Under the pieces are notes generated by a model that was not told the DNA's origin, searched no databases, and saw only the letters and a program-made list of their open reading frames with translations. DNA of 28,163 nt from Candidatus Pacearchaeota archaeon. GTDB lineage: Archaea; Nanobdellota; Nanobdellia; Pacearchaeales; GW2011-AR1. How positions within the stretch are numbered: the first letter of the stretch is position 1; each line of letters starts with the position of its first letter. Shown piece after piece: positions 22,350-28,163 of this stretch. The DNA is taken from the NCBI GenBank assembly GCA_026395855.1, contig JAPLXX010000059.1, forward strand, positions 1 to 28,163, given 5' to 3'. Both the position numbers and the translations under genes were made by a program.

Positions 22350-22510
22350 TAACCTTCAGGGTTAGCCAGCGAACGCGGAATTTGCAATTCCAGCGTCGAG
22401 GGCATTCAGCTTCGCTGAATGAAGAACGCCGTAGCGACGTCGTTCTAGGGCATTTGGGTCAATCCAAATGAAGAACGTCCAAGTGTGGCCGTTCTGGGAC
22501 ATTTTATTAG
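22345..22510 (+). repeat. Tandem hairpin array with GGGCAT-type unit starts; candidate structured RNA
   Basis: Between two tRNAs, units start with GGGC at 22345, 22400 and 22448 and with GGGAC at 22496 (steps 55, 48, 48). The two 48-nt units each hold a CAT...ATG hairpin (CATTCAGC/GCTGAATG and CATTTGGG/TCCAAATG), then GA, then a hairpin with constant outer stem AGAACG/CGTTCT, changing inner stem (CGT/ACG versus CCA/TGG) and loop AGCG or AGTG. The first unit has GGAATT/AATTCC inside CGAACGC/GCGTCG. TCGAGGGCAT of the tRNA-Arg 3' end (22341-22350) recurs at 22396-22405. GC content is visibly higher than in the surroundings. Compensatory changes argue for selected RNA structure. Confidence 0.8.
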
Positions 22511-22523
22511 AATGCATAAAAAT

Positions 22524-22596
22524 GCGGAGATGGCACAGTGGTTACTGCAGTCGGTTGCAGCCCGACTATTCGTGGGTTCGATTCCCACTCTCCGCT
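22524..22596 (+). tRNA. tRNA-Cys(GCA), no intron
   Basis: A 73-nt cloverleaf: acceptor GCGGAGA/TCTCCGC with discriminator U (the usual identity base of tRNA-Cys), anticodon stem GTCGG/CCGAC around loop UUGCAGC (anticodon GCA), T arm GTGGG-TTCGATT-CCCAC. It follows the hairpin array and may be co-transcribed with tRNA-Arg. Confidence 0.95.
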
Positions 22597-22605
22597 TCCG
22601 ACGTA

Positions 22606-22626
22606 AACTTCTTGTTCAATGAAGTT
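22606..22626 (+). terminator. Hairpin after tRNA-Cys, possible end of the tRNA transcript
   Basis: AACTTC (22606-22611) pairs with GAAGTT (22621-22626) around a 9-nt loop, starting 10 nt after the tRNA. The rest of the gap to 22800 is AT-rich with no gene seen. A terminator role is a guess; archaeal termination mainly uses T-tracts. Confidence 0.3.
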
Positions 22627-22800
22627 GGCAGAATGAAATAATAAATAAAGTATAGAAATTTTAATTAGAATAATATTATAATGCTAAGATAGAGGGTTGA
22701 TTTTTAATAGAAAAAATAATTAGAATAACTAACTAAATATTATTATAAGAAATATCTCTTTAACATTAAGTTTTTTTAGAATAACCTTTTCTTTAACTTA

Positions 22801-23250
22801 TCAAGTCATATCAATGTATTCTTCTGTACCAATTATTCTTCTTTTTGGTCTTTCTATTATTTTTGCAGATGTTCTTGATTTTTGCAGATGTTCAATTTGT
22901 TTTTTTTCTTCTGGTTCTTCTTTTTCTTTTTGGCTCGTGTTTTTATTATTTACCCAGCGCACAGCATTGTACAATCTTATTGCAAATAATAAAATAAAGG
23001 CTGCAAAAAGAATTACTAAAACATCATTTAAAATTCCCATATTTACCACAAGATTCATTACATTTAGGAGATCTATGATTCTTATGAGGGTTCTGGTTAT
23101 CATTGCTAAAATCAAAAACGTAAATGCTTTTGAAAGTTCTCCCTCTAACCTAATTTTTATTTCGAATAAAAGAAAAATAGCTATTAAATAAACGATAAAA
23201 ATGCTTAATCCAAAAACTATTGAAGTTGTATATTCATCAGGCAGTATCAT
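22801..23250 (-). CDS. Small polytopic membrane protein, unknown function
   Basis: A 149-residue protein with an N-terminal membrane region of about three hydrophobic segments (IVFGLSIFIVYLIAIFLLFE; FTFLILAMITRTLIRII; ILNDVLVILFAAFILLFAIRL) and a highly charged cytoplasmic tail from about residue 100 (Lys/Glu-rich, then RRIIGTEEYIDMT). It is the last gene of the surface-protein cluster, 12 nt after the stop of the 561-residue gene, so probably co-transcribed. No family recognised; a role in assembling or anchoring the cluster products would be speculation. Confidence 0.8.
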   Translation of the reverse strand: MILPDEYTTSIVFGLSIFIVYLIAIFLLFEIKIRLEGELSKAFTFLILAMITRTLIRIIDLLNVMNLVVNMGILNDVLVILFAAFILLFAIRLYNAVRWVNNKNTSQKEKEEPEEKKQIEHLQKSRTSAKIIERPKRRIIGTEEYIDMT

Positions 23251-23262
23251 CTTAACTCTTTT

Positions 23263-24948
23263 TTATCTCCTCTTTGTTATATCAATAAGATTAACTTTTC
23301 TTATTGTTTTTTCGGTCTTTTTTCTTCTTATCTCTAATTCGTAATGAACTATTATCCCTACAATCAATAAGAAAAATGTGATTAATACTATATATAATTT
23401 TTCTTTTTCTAAAATTTTTGGCGCTACAACATCAAAAAATACACTTGAGCTTGCAATTTTTCCCTCATAATTGACGTCTACATACAACACATATCTTCCG
23501 AGAGCGGTGTTTTCTGGAATACGAAGTGTTTTGGTGAAACTCATTTGGGTTTCTACAGCAACAGTATCTCCTGCGGTTATTATTATATTATTCTCCTTAT
23601 CTTTTATTGTATATCCTACCAGAGCATCTGCAGAGCCGGCTGTCCCAAGATTGTAAATTTTTATATCTGCCAAAATCTCTTCCCCCGGAGATATCTTTGT
23701 ATATTTTGACGGAATTTTTACTTCCACATCAAATAGACTTTCTTTTGATTCAATCTCTACAGCAGTCATAACCTCTTTTTCAACGCTATTTCCATTTACA
23801 ATTAATTTCCCTATATATAAATCAGGGATAGTGTCTTCCCGTGCTAAAAAATCAATTGTAACTGTTTCTGTTTTTCCAGAAGCTAATGAAAAAGATTGCT
23901 GGTCTATTTTTATAAAATCTGTTAATTTACTTTCTTCTATTTCTATATTTAATGCAGAGGTTCCCGTATTTTTAATTGTTATAGTTTTTGTCTGTGTTTC
24001 CCCCTGCTTCATCATTACATGAAGACTATCAGGAGTTATTTCAAATTTTGCTGTCGCTATGCCTCCGCCACCACCCCCGGTAGCTGTATCACCTGTTACG
24101 GGAGCAGCTTCTTCTTCAGGAGTTTCTTCTGCACTATAAACACTAAATTGCGTGACATTGAAGATTAAGAGGTCCCCGACATAACTTTGTTTTACACAGA
24201 TTGCTGAAGGACAGACAGAACCATCTCTTAAAATTCTTGGGTTTGTAAAAGTTAGACTATCTAAATATAAAGTTGCTGATTTATTAAAATTTGGCAAAAC
24301 AGTTGAATTTATTTCTATCCTATTGTAGGATATATTGGTATAACTGTCTAAGTCAATCATTTTGTGGTCAAAGTATGAACAATTCGTGATATTAATTGCT
24401 TCATTAAATAAAATTTTTCCTTCGCCTGTTCTTTCAAGAATGATATCTGAGAGGTTTTGCATATCTTCATAAGAAGAACTATTGAAATCTGTTGATGACC
24501 CATTGTTTTTATAATAATTATATTTTGCCACAAATTTTGTTGAATTCACAGTAAACGTAGCATTTTTTGTGGTTTCTCCTTCGCTGTTATTTGCATATAA
24601 ATAAAGAGTATGCTGCCCGACAGTTGTGCTAAAAGTAGTATTTCCCGTGATTGTTGCATTTGCTCCCTTATCAAGGTTATACCAGACGAAATCCTCTCCC
24701 CAAACTAAAAATCTTAAAGCTAAATTAAGATTGCTGAAATACGTCTGATTCCTTGGATTTACTAGGATTAATGTTGGGGCTCCTGTTATTGAAATTGTAA
24801 TAGCAAAATTTGAACTTGTTGCATTTCCCGTGATAGTGTCCCCTGTTATTATCTTTTTTGAATCTCTTTTCTGATTGAAATATACTAAAGAGCTTAAGGT
24901 AAGAACCAATAGTAAAACAAAGATTGTCAGGATGACGCCTCTTTTCAT
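23263..24948 (-). CDS. Surface protein with Ig-like and NEW3/CARDB-like domains and C-terminal anchor
   Basis: A 561-residue membrane-anchored extracellular protein. It has an N-terminal signal/anchor (MKRGVILTIFVLLLVLTLSSLVYF), then an Ig-like module (pattern NPRNQTYF, LVWGEDFVWYNLDKG, GQHTLYLYANNSEGE), a middle region rich in N-glycosylation sequons, a Gly6 linker near residue 293, and two CARDB/NEW3-type beta modules (KFEITPDSLHVMMKQGETQT..., then VEVKIPSKYTKISPGEEIL...). A C-terminal membrane helix (YIVLITFFLLIVGIIVHYEL) ends in a basic cytoplasmic tail. It is part of the minus-strand surface cluster; adhesion or envelope role is inferred. Confidence 0.85.
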   Translation of the reverse strand: MKRGVILTIFVLLLVLTLSSLVYFNQKRDSKKIITGDTITGNATSSNFAITISITGAPTLILVNPRNQTYFSNLNLALRFLVWGEDFVWYNLDKGANATITGNTTFSTTVGQHTLYLYANNSEGETTKNATFTVNSTKFVAKYNYYKNNGSSTDFNSSSYEDMQNLSDIILERTGEGKILFNEAINITNCSYFDHKMIDLDSYTNISYNRIEINSTVLPNFNKSATLYLDSLTFTNPRILRDGSVCPSAICVKQSYVGDLLIFNVTQFSVYSAEETPEEEAAPVTGDTATGGGGGGIATAKFEITPDSLHVMMKQGETQTKTITIKNTGTSALNIEIEESKLTDFIKIDQQSFSLASGKTETVTIDFLAREDTIPDLYIGKLIVNGNSVEKEVMTAVEIESKESLFDVEVKIPSKYTKISPGEEILADIKIYNLGTAGSADALVGYTIKDKENNIIITAGDTVAVETQMSFTKTLRIPENTALGRYVLYVDVNYEGKIASSSVFFDVVAPKILEKEKLYIVLITFFLLIVGIIVHYELEIRRKKTEKTIRKVNLIDITKRR

Positions 24949-25000
24949 TTAATAAGAAGAAAAAGCTGATATTTAAAATTTATTAAGGAAAAGTATTATC

Positions 25001-25522
25001 TTATTTTCTCTTTTTGTACATATAGGCACCTGCAATTACAAGAGCAATTGCAATCACTGCAATAATAGCAAATAGGTTATTGTTTGTTTCAGATACAGAA
25101 TAAATCTCGCTTTCCTGCTCCCCCACAATCTGAACAGGAATCTCACTTGTAATTCCCTGGGCAACGCTTACCATCCCTTCTCCTCCAGAGGAAATCTGCT
25201 GGAATGAAACAGAAATTTTATAGTTTGTTCCTACAGCTGCATTATTAGGAATATTTACTTTTATATAAACGGGCACGCTTACTTTATTTGGAGGAACAAT
25301 ATATTCAGGACCCTCTTCTAAAGAAGCTATTTGGCTATCAATAGTTGCCTTCATTGTTATCTGCTGTGTTTCTTCATTCTGCAGTCTTAATGAAATTGTT
25401 GTTGATTCTCCTGGTGCTAGTTTTAAAGGTTTATCATCCCAGTAAGAATTTGCAACGCCAACGGCAGAGATGACTGATGCTGAAAGTATCACAGCAAGGA
25501 ATAAAATTAATACTTTTGTCAT
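25001..25522 (-). CDS. Exported single-domain COG1361-like beta protein with C-terminal anchor
   Basis: The ATG at 25522 gives 173 residues and a clean signal peptide (MTKVLILFLAVILSASVISA); an ATG at 25552 would add ten mostly polar residues. One Ig/NEW3-like domain follows (LKLAPGESTTISLRLQNEE..., VPPNKVSVPVYIKVNIPNN), then a C-terminal helix (NLFAIIAVIAIALVIAGAYMY) and KKRK. The plan resembles archaeal COG1361-like surface proteins. It lies between the 310-residue and 561-residue surface genes on the same strand. Confidence 0.82.
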   Translation of the reverse strand: MTKVLILFLAVILSASVISAVGVANSYWDDKPLKLAPGESTTISLRLQNEETQQITMKATIDSQIASLEEGPEYIVPPNKVSVPVYIKVNIPNNAAVGTNYKISVSFQQISSGGEGMVSVAQGITSEIPVQIVGEQESEIYSVSETNNNLFAIIAVIAIALVIAGAYMYKKRK

Positions 25523-25582
25523 GTTTAAGTTCGCTCTTTTTTTGTTTATCATCTTATTATATCTTTTACTAATTTTTATATT

Positions 25583-26515
25583 TTATGTAATAATTGCGAT
25601 AGTCCATGAACCATATGCTGTAGAGGTATATGCCTGTGCACTAAGAGTTGGCAAAACACCTTTTAAGCAGACATAAATCTGCTCCTGTCCAGATGTTTCA
25701 TTGTAATAATTTAAAGTATTATTTCCTCTCTGAAGAATTGCAGATGTTACATTTGTGGAGGTTTGATTTACCATTGCTGTTCCTGAACATCCCTGCGAGG
25801 CATTTTGGATTGTGAAATTGTTTGCATAAATAAATTCTGTTGGTGTTGTTACTCCGCGTAAATCATAAGAAGTAACATTAATATTCAAACTTATATCATT
25901 TCCAGAATTGTTCACAATAATTGGATCATTGTTAGAGCCTGCATCTGTGGTTGAAACCCCTACAGCTCCCCAGGTCAATGATGTTGGGTACATTGTCATT
26001 GCTGTTTGTAGATTGTATGTGAGTGTTGTTGTGGAATTCTCTCCATAAGCTGCATTTATATCTAAAACAGTAGCATTTATTGTCCATGCGCCGTTCTGGT
26101 CGAAATACCACATGTCAATTGTGCATGTGAAATTAACATTATTTCCTGCAGAAGCCCAGCTTGCACAAGAGGTGTTTGAACGGGTTGTTTCTCCTGCTCT
26201 TTGGAAATAAGCTTTTGCAGTGCCTGTATTGATATTTGCTGCCCCATCTGCATCTGTTGCAGTGAAATTAAAAGTTATAGCAGTTGTTGTTCCGATTGTC
26301 GGATCTTGCGCACTTATTGCCTGGACCCAGGAAACGGTTGGTGGAGAGTTTCCTATTGTGATGCTTACAGAAGTTGTTCCAGATGTTGCTTTACCAGTAA
26401 CTTTTCCCCAGAAGTCTGAAAAAATGTTTGCAGATATAACAGAAAGTATCAATATAACAAGTACTCCCGCAATTATTAATAATCTCCCTCTTTTCATCTT
26501 CTGTAGTTTAGTCAT
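25583..26515 (-). CDS. Surface protein, Ig-like, paralog of the adjacent HTH-fused protein
   Basis: A 310-residue secreted protein with an N-terminal signal/anchor (RGRLLIIAGVLVILILSVISA) and no C-terminal anchor; an ATG at 26497 is an equally good start. The first module contains PPTVSWVQAISAQDPTIGTTT, with Cys pairs in NTSCASW and FTCTID; the second holds the NNSGNDISLNINVTSYDLRG and NASQGCSGTAMVNQ blocks. Many NxS/T sequons suggest N-glycosylation. From about residue 60 to the end it aligns without gaps to the upstream gene (constant 1532-bp offset), with patches of near-identity. Filament or S-layer-associated roles are possible but unproven. Confidence 0.85.
   Translation of the reverse strand: MTKLQKMKRGRLLIIAGVLVILILSVISANIFSDFWGKVTGKATSGTTSVSITIGNSPPTVSWVQAISAQDPTIGTTTAITFNFTATDADGAANINTGTAKAYFQRAGETTRSNTSCASWASAGNNVNFTCTIDMWYFDQNGAWTINATVLDINAAYGENSTTTLTYNLQTAMTMYPTSLTWGAVGVSTTDAGSNNDPIIVNNSGNDISLNINVTSYDLRGVTTPTEFIYANNFTIQNASQGCSGTAMVNQTSTNVTSAILQRGNNTLNYYNETSGQEQIYVCLKGVLPTLSAQAYTSTAYGSWTIAIIT
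25667..25870. repeat. Near-identical segment, copy A (partner 27199-27402)
   Basis: About 204 bp with only about six mismatches to the partner at a 1532-bp offset, encoding the C-terminal beta domain in both paralogs. Confidence 0.9.
26081..26195. repeat. Near-identical segment, copy C (partner 27613-27727)
   Basis: About 110 bp with about six mismatches to the partner at the same 1532-bp offset. The DNA between the two conserved patches is much more diverged. Confidence 0.85.
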
Positions 26516-26544
26516 TTTAGCTTTTTAAACATTATTCTTATCTA

Positions 26545-28163
26545 TCAATCTTGTTTCTTTTTCCCTTTAGCTCTGGAATAAACAGTCCATATGTTTCTTT
26601 GGTCTCTTTTAAGCATTTTGGCTATTTCGCTGAACTTAAATTTTTTATTTTTAAGATATATTATAACAGACTCTAATATAGTTAATTTTTTATTTTCAAA
26701 TGCAGACATAGGGATGTAACCTTCTGTTTTTTTTATTTCTAATTTTTCCTTATGTTTCCCCTGCGCTTTTTTGTAAGAGGTCCAAATAGTTCTTTCATCT
26801 CTGGAAATTTCATCTGCTATTTGCTTATAGCTCATGTTTAGGTTTTCTTTCATATATTTTGTTAAAGATTCAAGAGCTCCGAGTTCTTTTGAGAAAATAG
26901 AGACAGGAATTCTGATTTCTTTCTCTCTGATTATTTCAAAAATTTCTTTTTTCCCTATTTGATATTTATTTCTTAGTTTGTCAGTTAGTATTTCAATCAT
27001 TTCTTTTTTATTTAGGGAATATTCTTCTTTGATTTCGTCAAGTATTAAGTTAAGGGCGCGGAACAAGTTATCTTTTTCAACTTTTTCTTTTTTCTTTTTT
27101 CTTGGGATTAATGCAACAAGAAGAATCCGAATCTCCCATGAGCCATATGCTGATGATGAATATGACTGCGAGCTTATATCATGAGGAACTCCCTTTAGGC
27201 AGAAATAAATCTGCTCCTGTCCAGATGTTTCATTGTAATAATTTAAAGTATTATTTCCCCTCTGAAGAATTGCAGATGTTACATTTGTGGAGGTTTGATT
27301 TACCATTGCTGTTCCTGAACATCCCTGTGAGGCATTTTGAATTGTGAAATTGTTTGCATAAATAAATTCTGTTGGTGTTGTTACTCCGCGTAGATTATAA
27401 GCCGTGATATTAATATTCAAATTTATATCATTTCCAGAGTTATTTATTGTTATAGGATCATCACTTGAACCAGTATCTGTGTCCAGCAGGTTTATAGTTG
27501 GCCAATTTACAGAAGAGGGAGACATTACCATTGCTGTCATAATATTATATGTAAATGTTGTCGAAGAATTTTCAGCATACTCTTCTAAATTATCTTTAAC
27601 AGAGACATTAACTGTCCATGCACCATTCTGGTCGAAATACCACATGTCAATTGTGCATGTGAAATTAACATTATTTCCTGCAGAAGCCCAGCTTGTACAA
27701 GAGGTATTTGAACGCGTCGTTTCCCCGTTCATTAAGAATTGTGCCTGTGCAGAACTTGCGTTTATATCATCTGCTCCGTTATTATCATTTGCTGTAAAAT
27801 TGAAAGTTATTGCAGTTGTTGTTCCAATTGTCGGGTCTGTTGCTGAAATTGACTGAACAACAGGAATTGTAGGAGCTTCGTTTGCTAAAGTTGTGTCATA
27901 GACAAATATAACTGTTGCGTTGGAGTTATTAACAGAATCATTGGCATATATTTTCCAACGGATTGCCAAGCCAACTGTTGAATTAACACTTTTTGTGATA
28001 TTGCTCCAGTTTGAAGTTCCTGTCATAGAAACAAAAGAATCATTTACAAAAGTTCCTGTTCCGTTGTCAAAACTAAAAATATAACCACTTAATCCATAAG
28101 TATCTGTCCATAATATTCTATGCTCTATTAACTGCCCTGCTTTTGTGCTGTTTGTTGAATTGC
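26545..28163 (-). CDS. Surface Ig-like protein fused to a double helix-turn-helix C-terminus (partial, N-terminus beyond window)
   Basis: The frame is open to the right edge, so the start is outside. The N-terminal visible part has Ig/fibronectin-like modules typical of DPANN surface proteins (ILWTDTYGLSGYIFSFDNG, RWKIYANDSVNNSN) and two modules paralogous to the next gene. Where the paralog stops (GSWTIAIIT), this protein continues as GSWEIRILLVALIPRKKKKEK and then about 170 charged, helical residues. These hold two repeats: SYKQIADEISRDERTIWTSYKKA and KFSEIAKMLKRDQRNIWTVYSRA, each an HTH-like unit preceded by an IPxSxF motif. No convincing full-length membrane helix separates the two halves; the short hydrophobic IRILLVALIP is the only candidate. 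Function unknown; a membrane-tethered regulator or a gene fusion are options. Confidence 0.82.
   Translation of the reverse strand, partial: NSTNSTKAGQLIEHRILWTDTYGLSGYIFSFDNGTGTFVNDSFVSMTGTSNWSNITKSVNSTVGLAIRWKIYANDSVNNSNATVIFVYDTTLANEAPTIPVVQSISATDPTIGTTTAITFNFTANDNNGADDINASSAQAQFLMNGETTRSNTSCTSWASAGNNVNFTCTIDMWYFDQNGAWTVNVSVKDNLEEYAENSSTTFTYNIMTAMVMSPSSVNWPTINLLDTDTGSSDDPITINNSGNDINLNINITAYNLRGVTTPTEFIYANNFTIQNASQGCSGTAMVNQTSTNVTSAILQRGNNTLNYYNETSGQEQIYFCLKGVPHDISSQSYSSSAYGSWEIRILLVALIPRKKKKEKVEKDNLFRALNLILDEIKEEYSLNKKEMIEILTDKLRNKYQIGKKEIFEIIREKEIRIPVSIFSKELGALESLTKYMKENLNMSYKQIADEISRDERTIWTSYKKAQGKHKEKLEIKKTEGYIPMSAFENKKLTILESVIIYLKNKKFKFSEIAKMLKRDQRNIWTVYSRAKGKKKQD
27199..27402. repeat. 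Near-identical segment, copy B (partner 25667-25870)
   Basis: Partner of the conserved C-terminal beta-domain patch; encodes an almost identical peptide in the HTH-fused paralog. Confidence 0.9.
27613..27727. repeat. Near-identical segment, copy D (partner 26081-26195)
   Basis: Partner of the conserved first-module patch that encodes the WYFDQNGAW and FTCTIDM region in both paralogs. Confidence 0.85.

Noticed and set aside
22345..22510. CRISPR array
   Set aside because: Unit starts recur, but there are only three or four units, the repeated part is short and imperfect, and the intervening sequences are themselves hairpins; no cas genes are present.
22345..22510. Additional degenerate tRNA genes
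   Set aside because: The hairpins do not form D, anticodon and T arms in order, and no TTCRANNY-type T loop is present between the two tRNAs.

Overview
The window looks like a chromosome segment of a DPANN archaeon, most likely of the Woesearchaeota/Pacearchaeota type. The DNA is AT-rich. The information-processing genes are archaeal: SRP54, FtsY, TFB, eS1, eS8, eL42, an Lsm protein, a GINS subunit and tRNase Z. Several genes have a TATA box about 25 nt before the start codon, as in leaderless archaeal transcripts. Three of the five tRNAs carry bulge-helix-bulge introns at position 37/38. The placement within DPANN is my inference from gene style; no rRNA is present.

Layout. 1-2694 (minus): an ftsY / PAP2-type phosphatase / srp54 operon (srp54 cut by the window edge). 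2932-5495 (plus): archaeal phosphoglycerate mutase, a GINS subunit and an unknown protein whose 3' end runs antisense into an intron-containing tRNA-Thr. 5641-6626 (minus): eS1 and eL42. 6714-8006 (plus): a 74-residue Cys-containing peptide abutting a radical SAM/SPASM-like enzyme, followed by a convergent intron-containing tRNA-Val. 8234-18434 (plus): a small membrane protein, then a unit with a palindromic operator, a 45-residue ribbon-helix-helix-like protein, a 613-residue exported protein and a 2624-residue secreted giant. The giant ends in an M15-like zinc peptidase domain, a Hint domain and a lysozyme-like domain. 18503-19240 (minus): a LAGLIDADG endonuclease ORF running into tRNA-Leu(UAG). 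19409-22130: TFB, eS8, Lsm, tRNase Z. 22210-22626: tRNA-Arg (with intron) and tRNA-Cys, separated by a tandem array of hairpins with compensatory stem changes. 22801-28163 (minus): a five-gene cluster of membrane and surface proteins. Two of these are mosaic paralogs, and one has a double helix-turn-helix module joined exactly where its paralog stops.

How the genes may work together. The housekeeping genes cover SRP targeting, transcription initiation, ribosome structure, RNA processing and glycolysis. The accessory content is mostly directed outward. The giant protein combines putative wall-lytic domains with an autoproteolytic Hint domain, an arrangement known from bacterial polymorphic toxins. 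It sits in a putative operon headed by a small DNA-binding-like protein and a strong inverted repeat. That system, the radical SAM/small peptide pair and the hairpin array between the tRNAs are the strongest candidates for undescribed biology. All functional statements come from reading motifs by eye; no database search was run.
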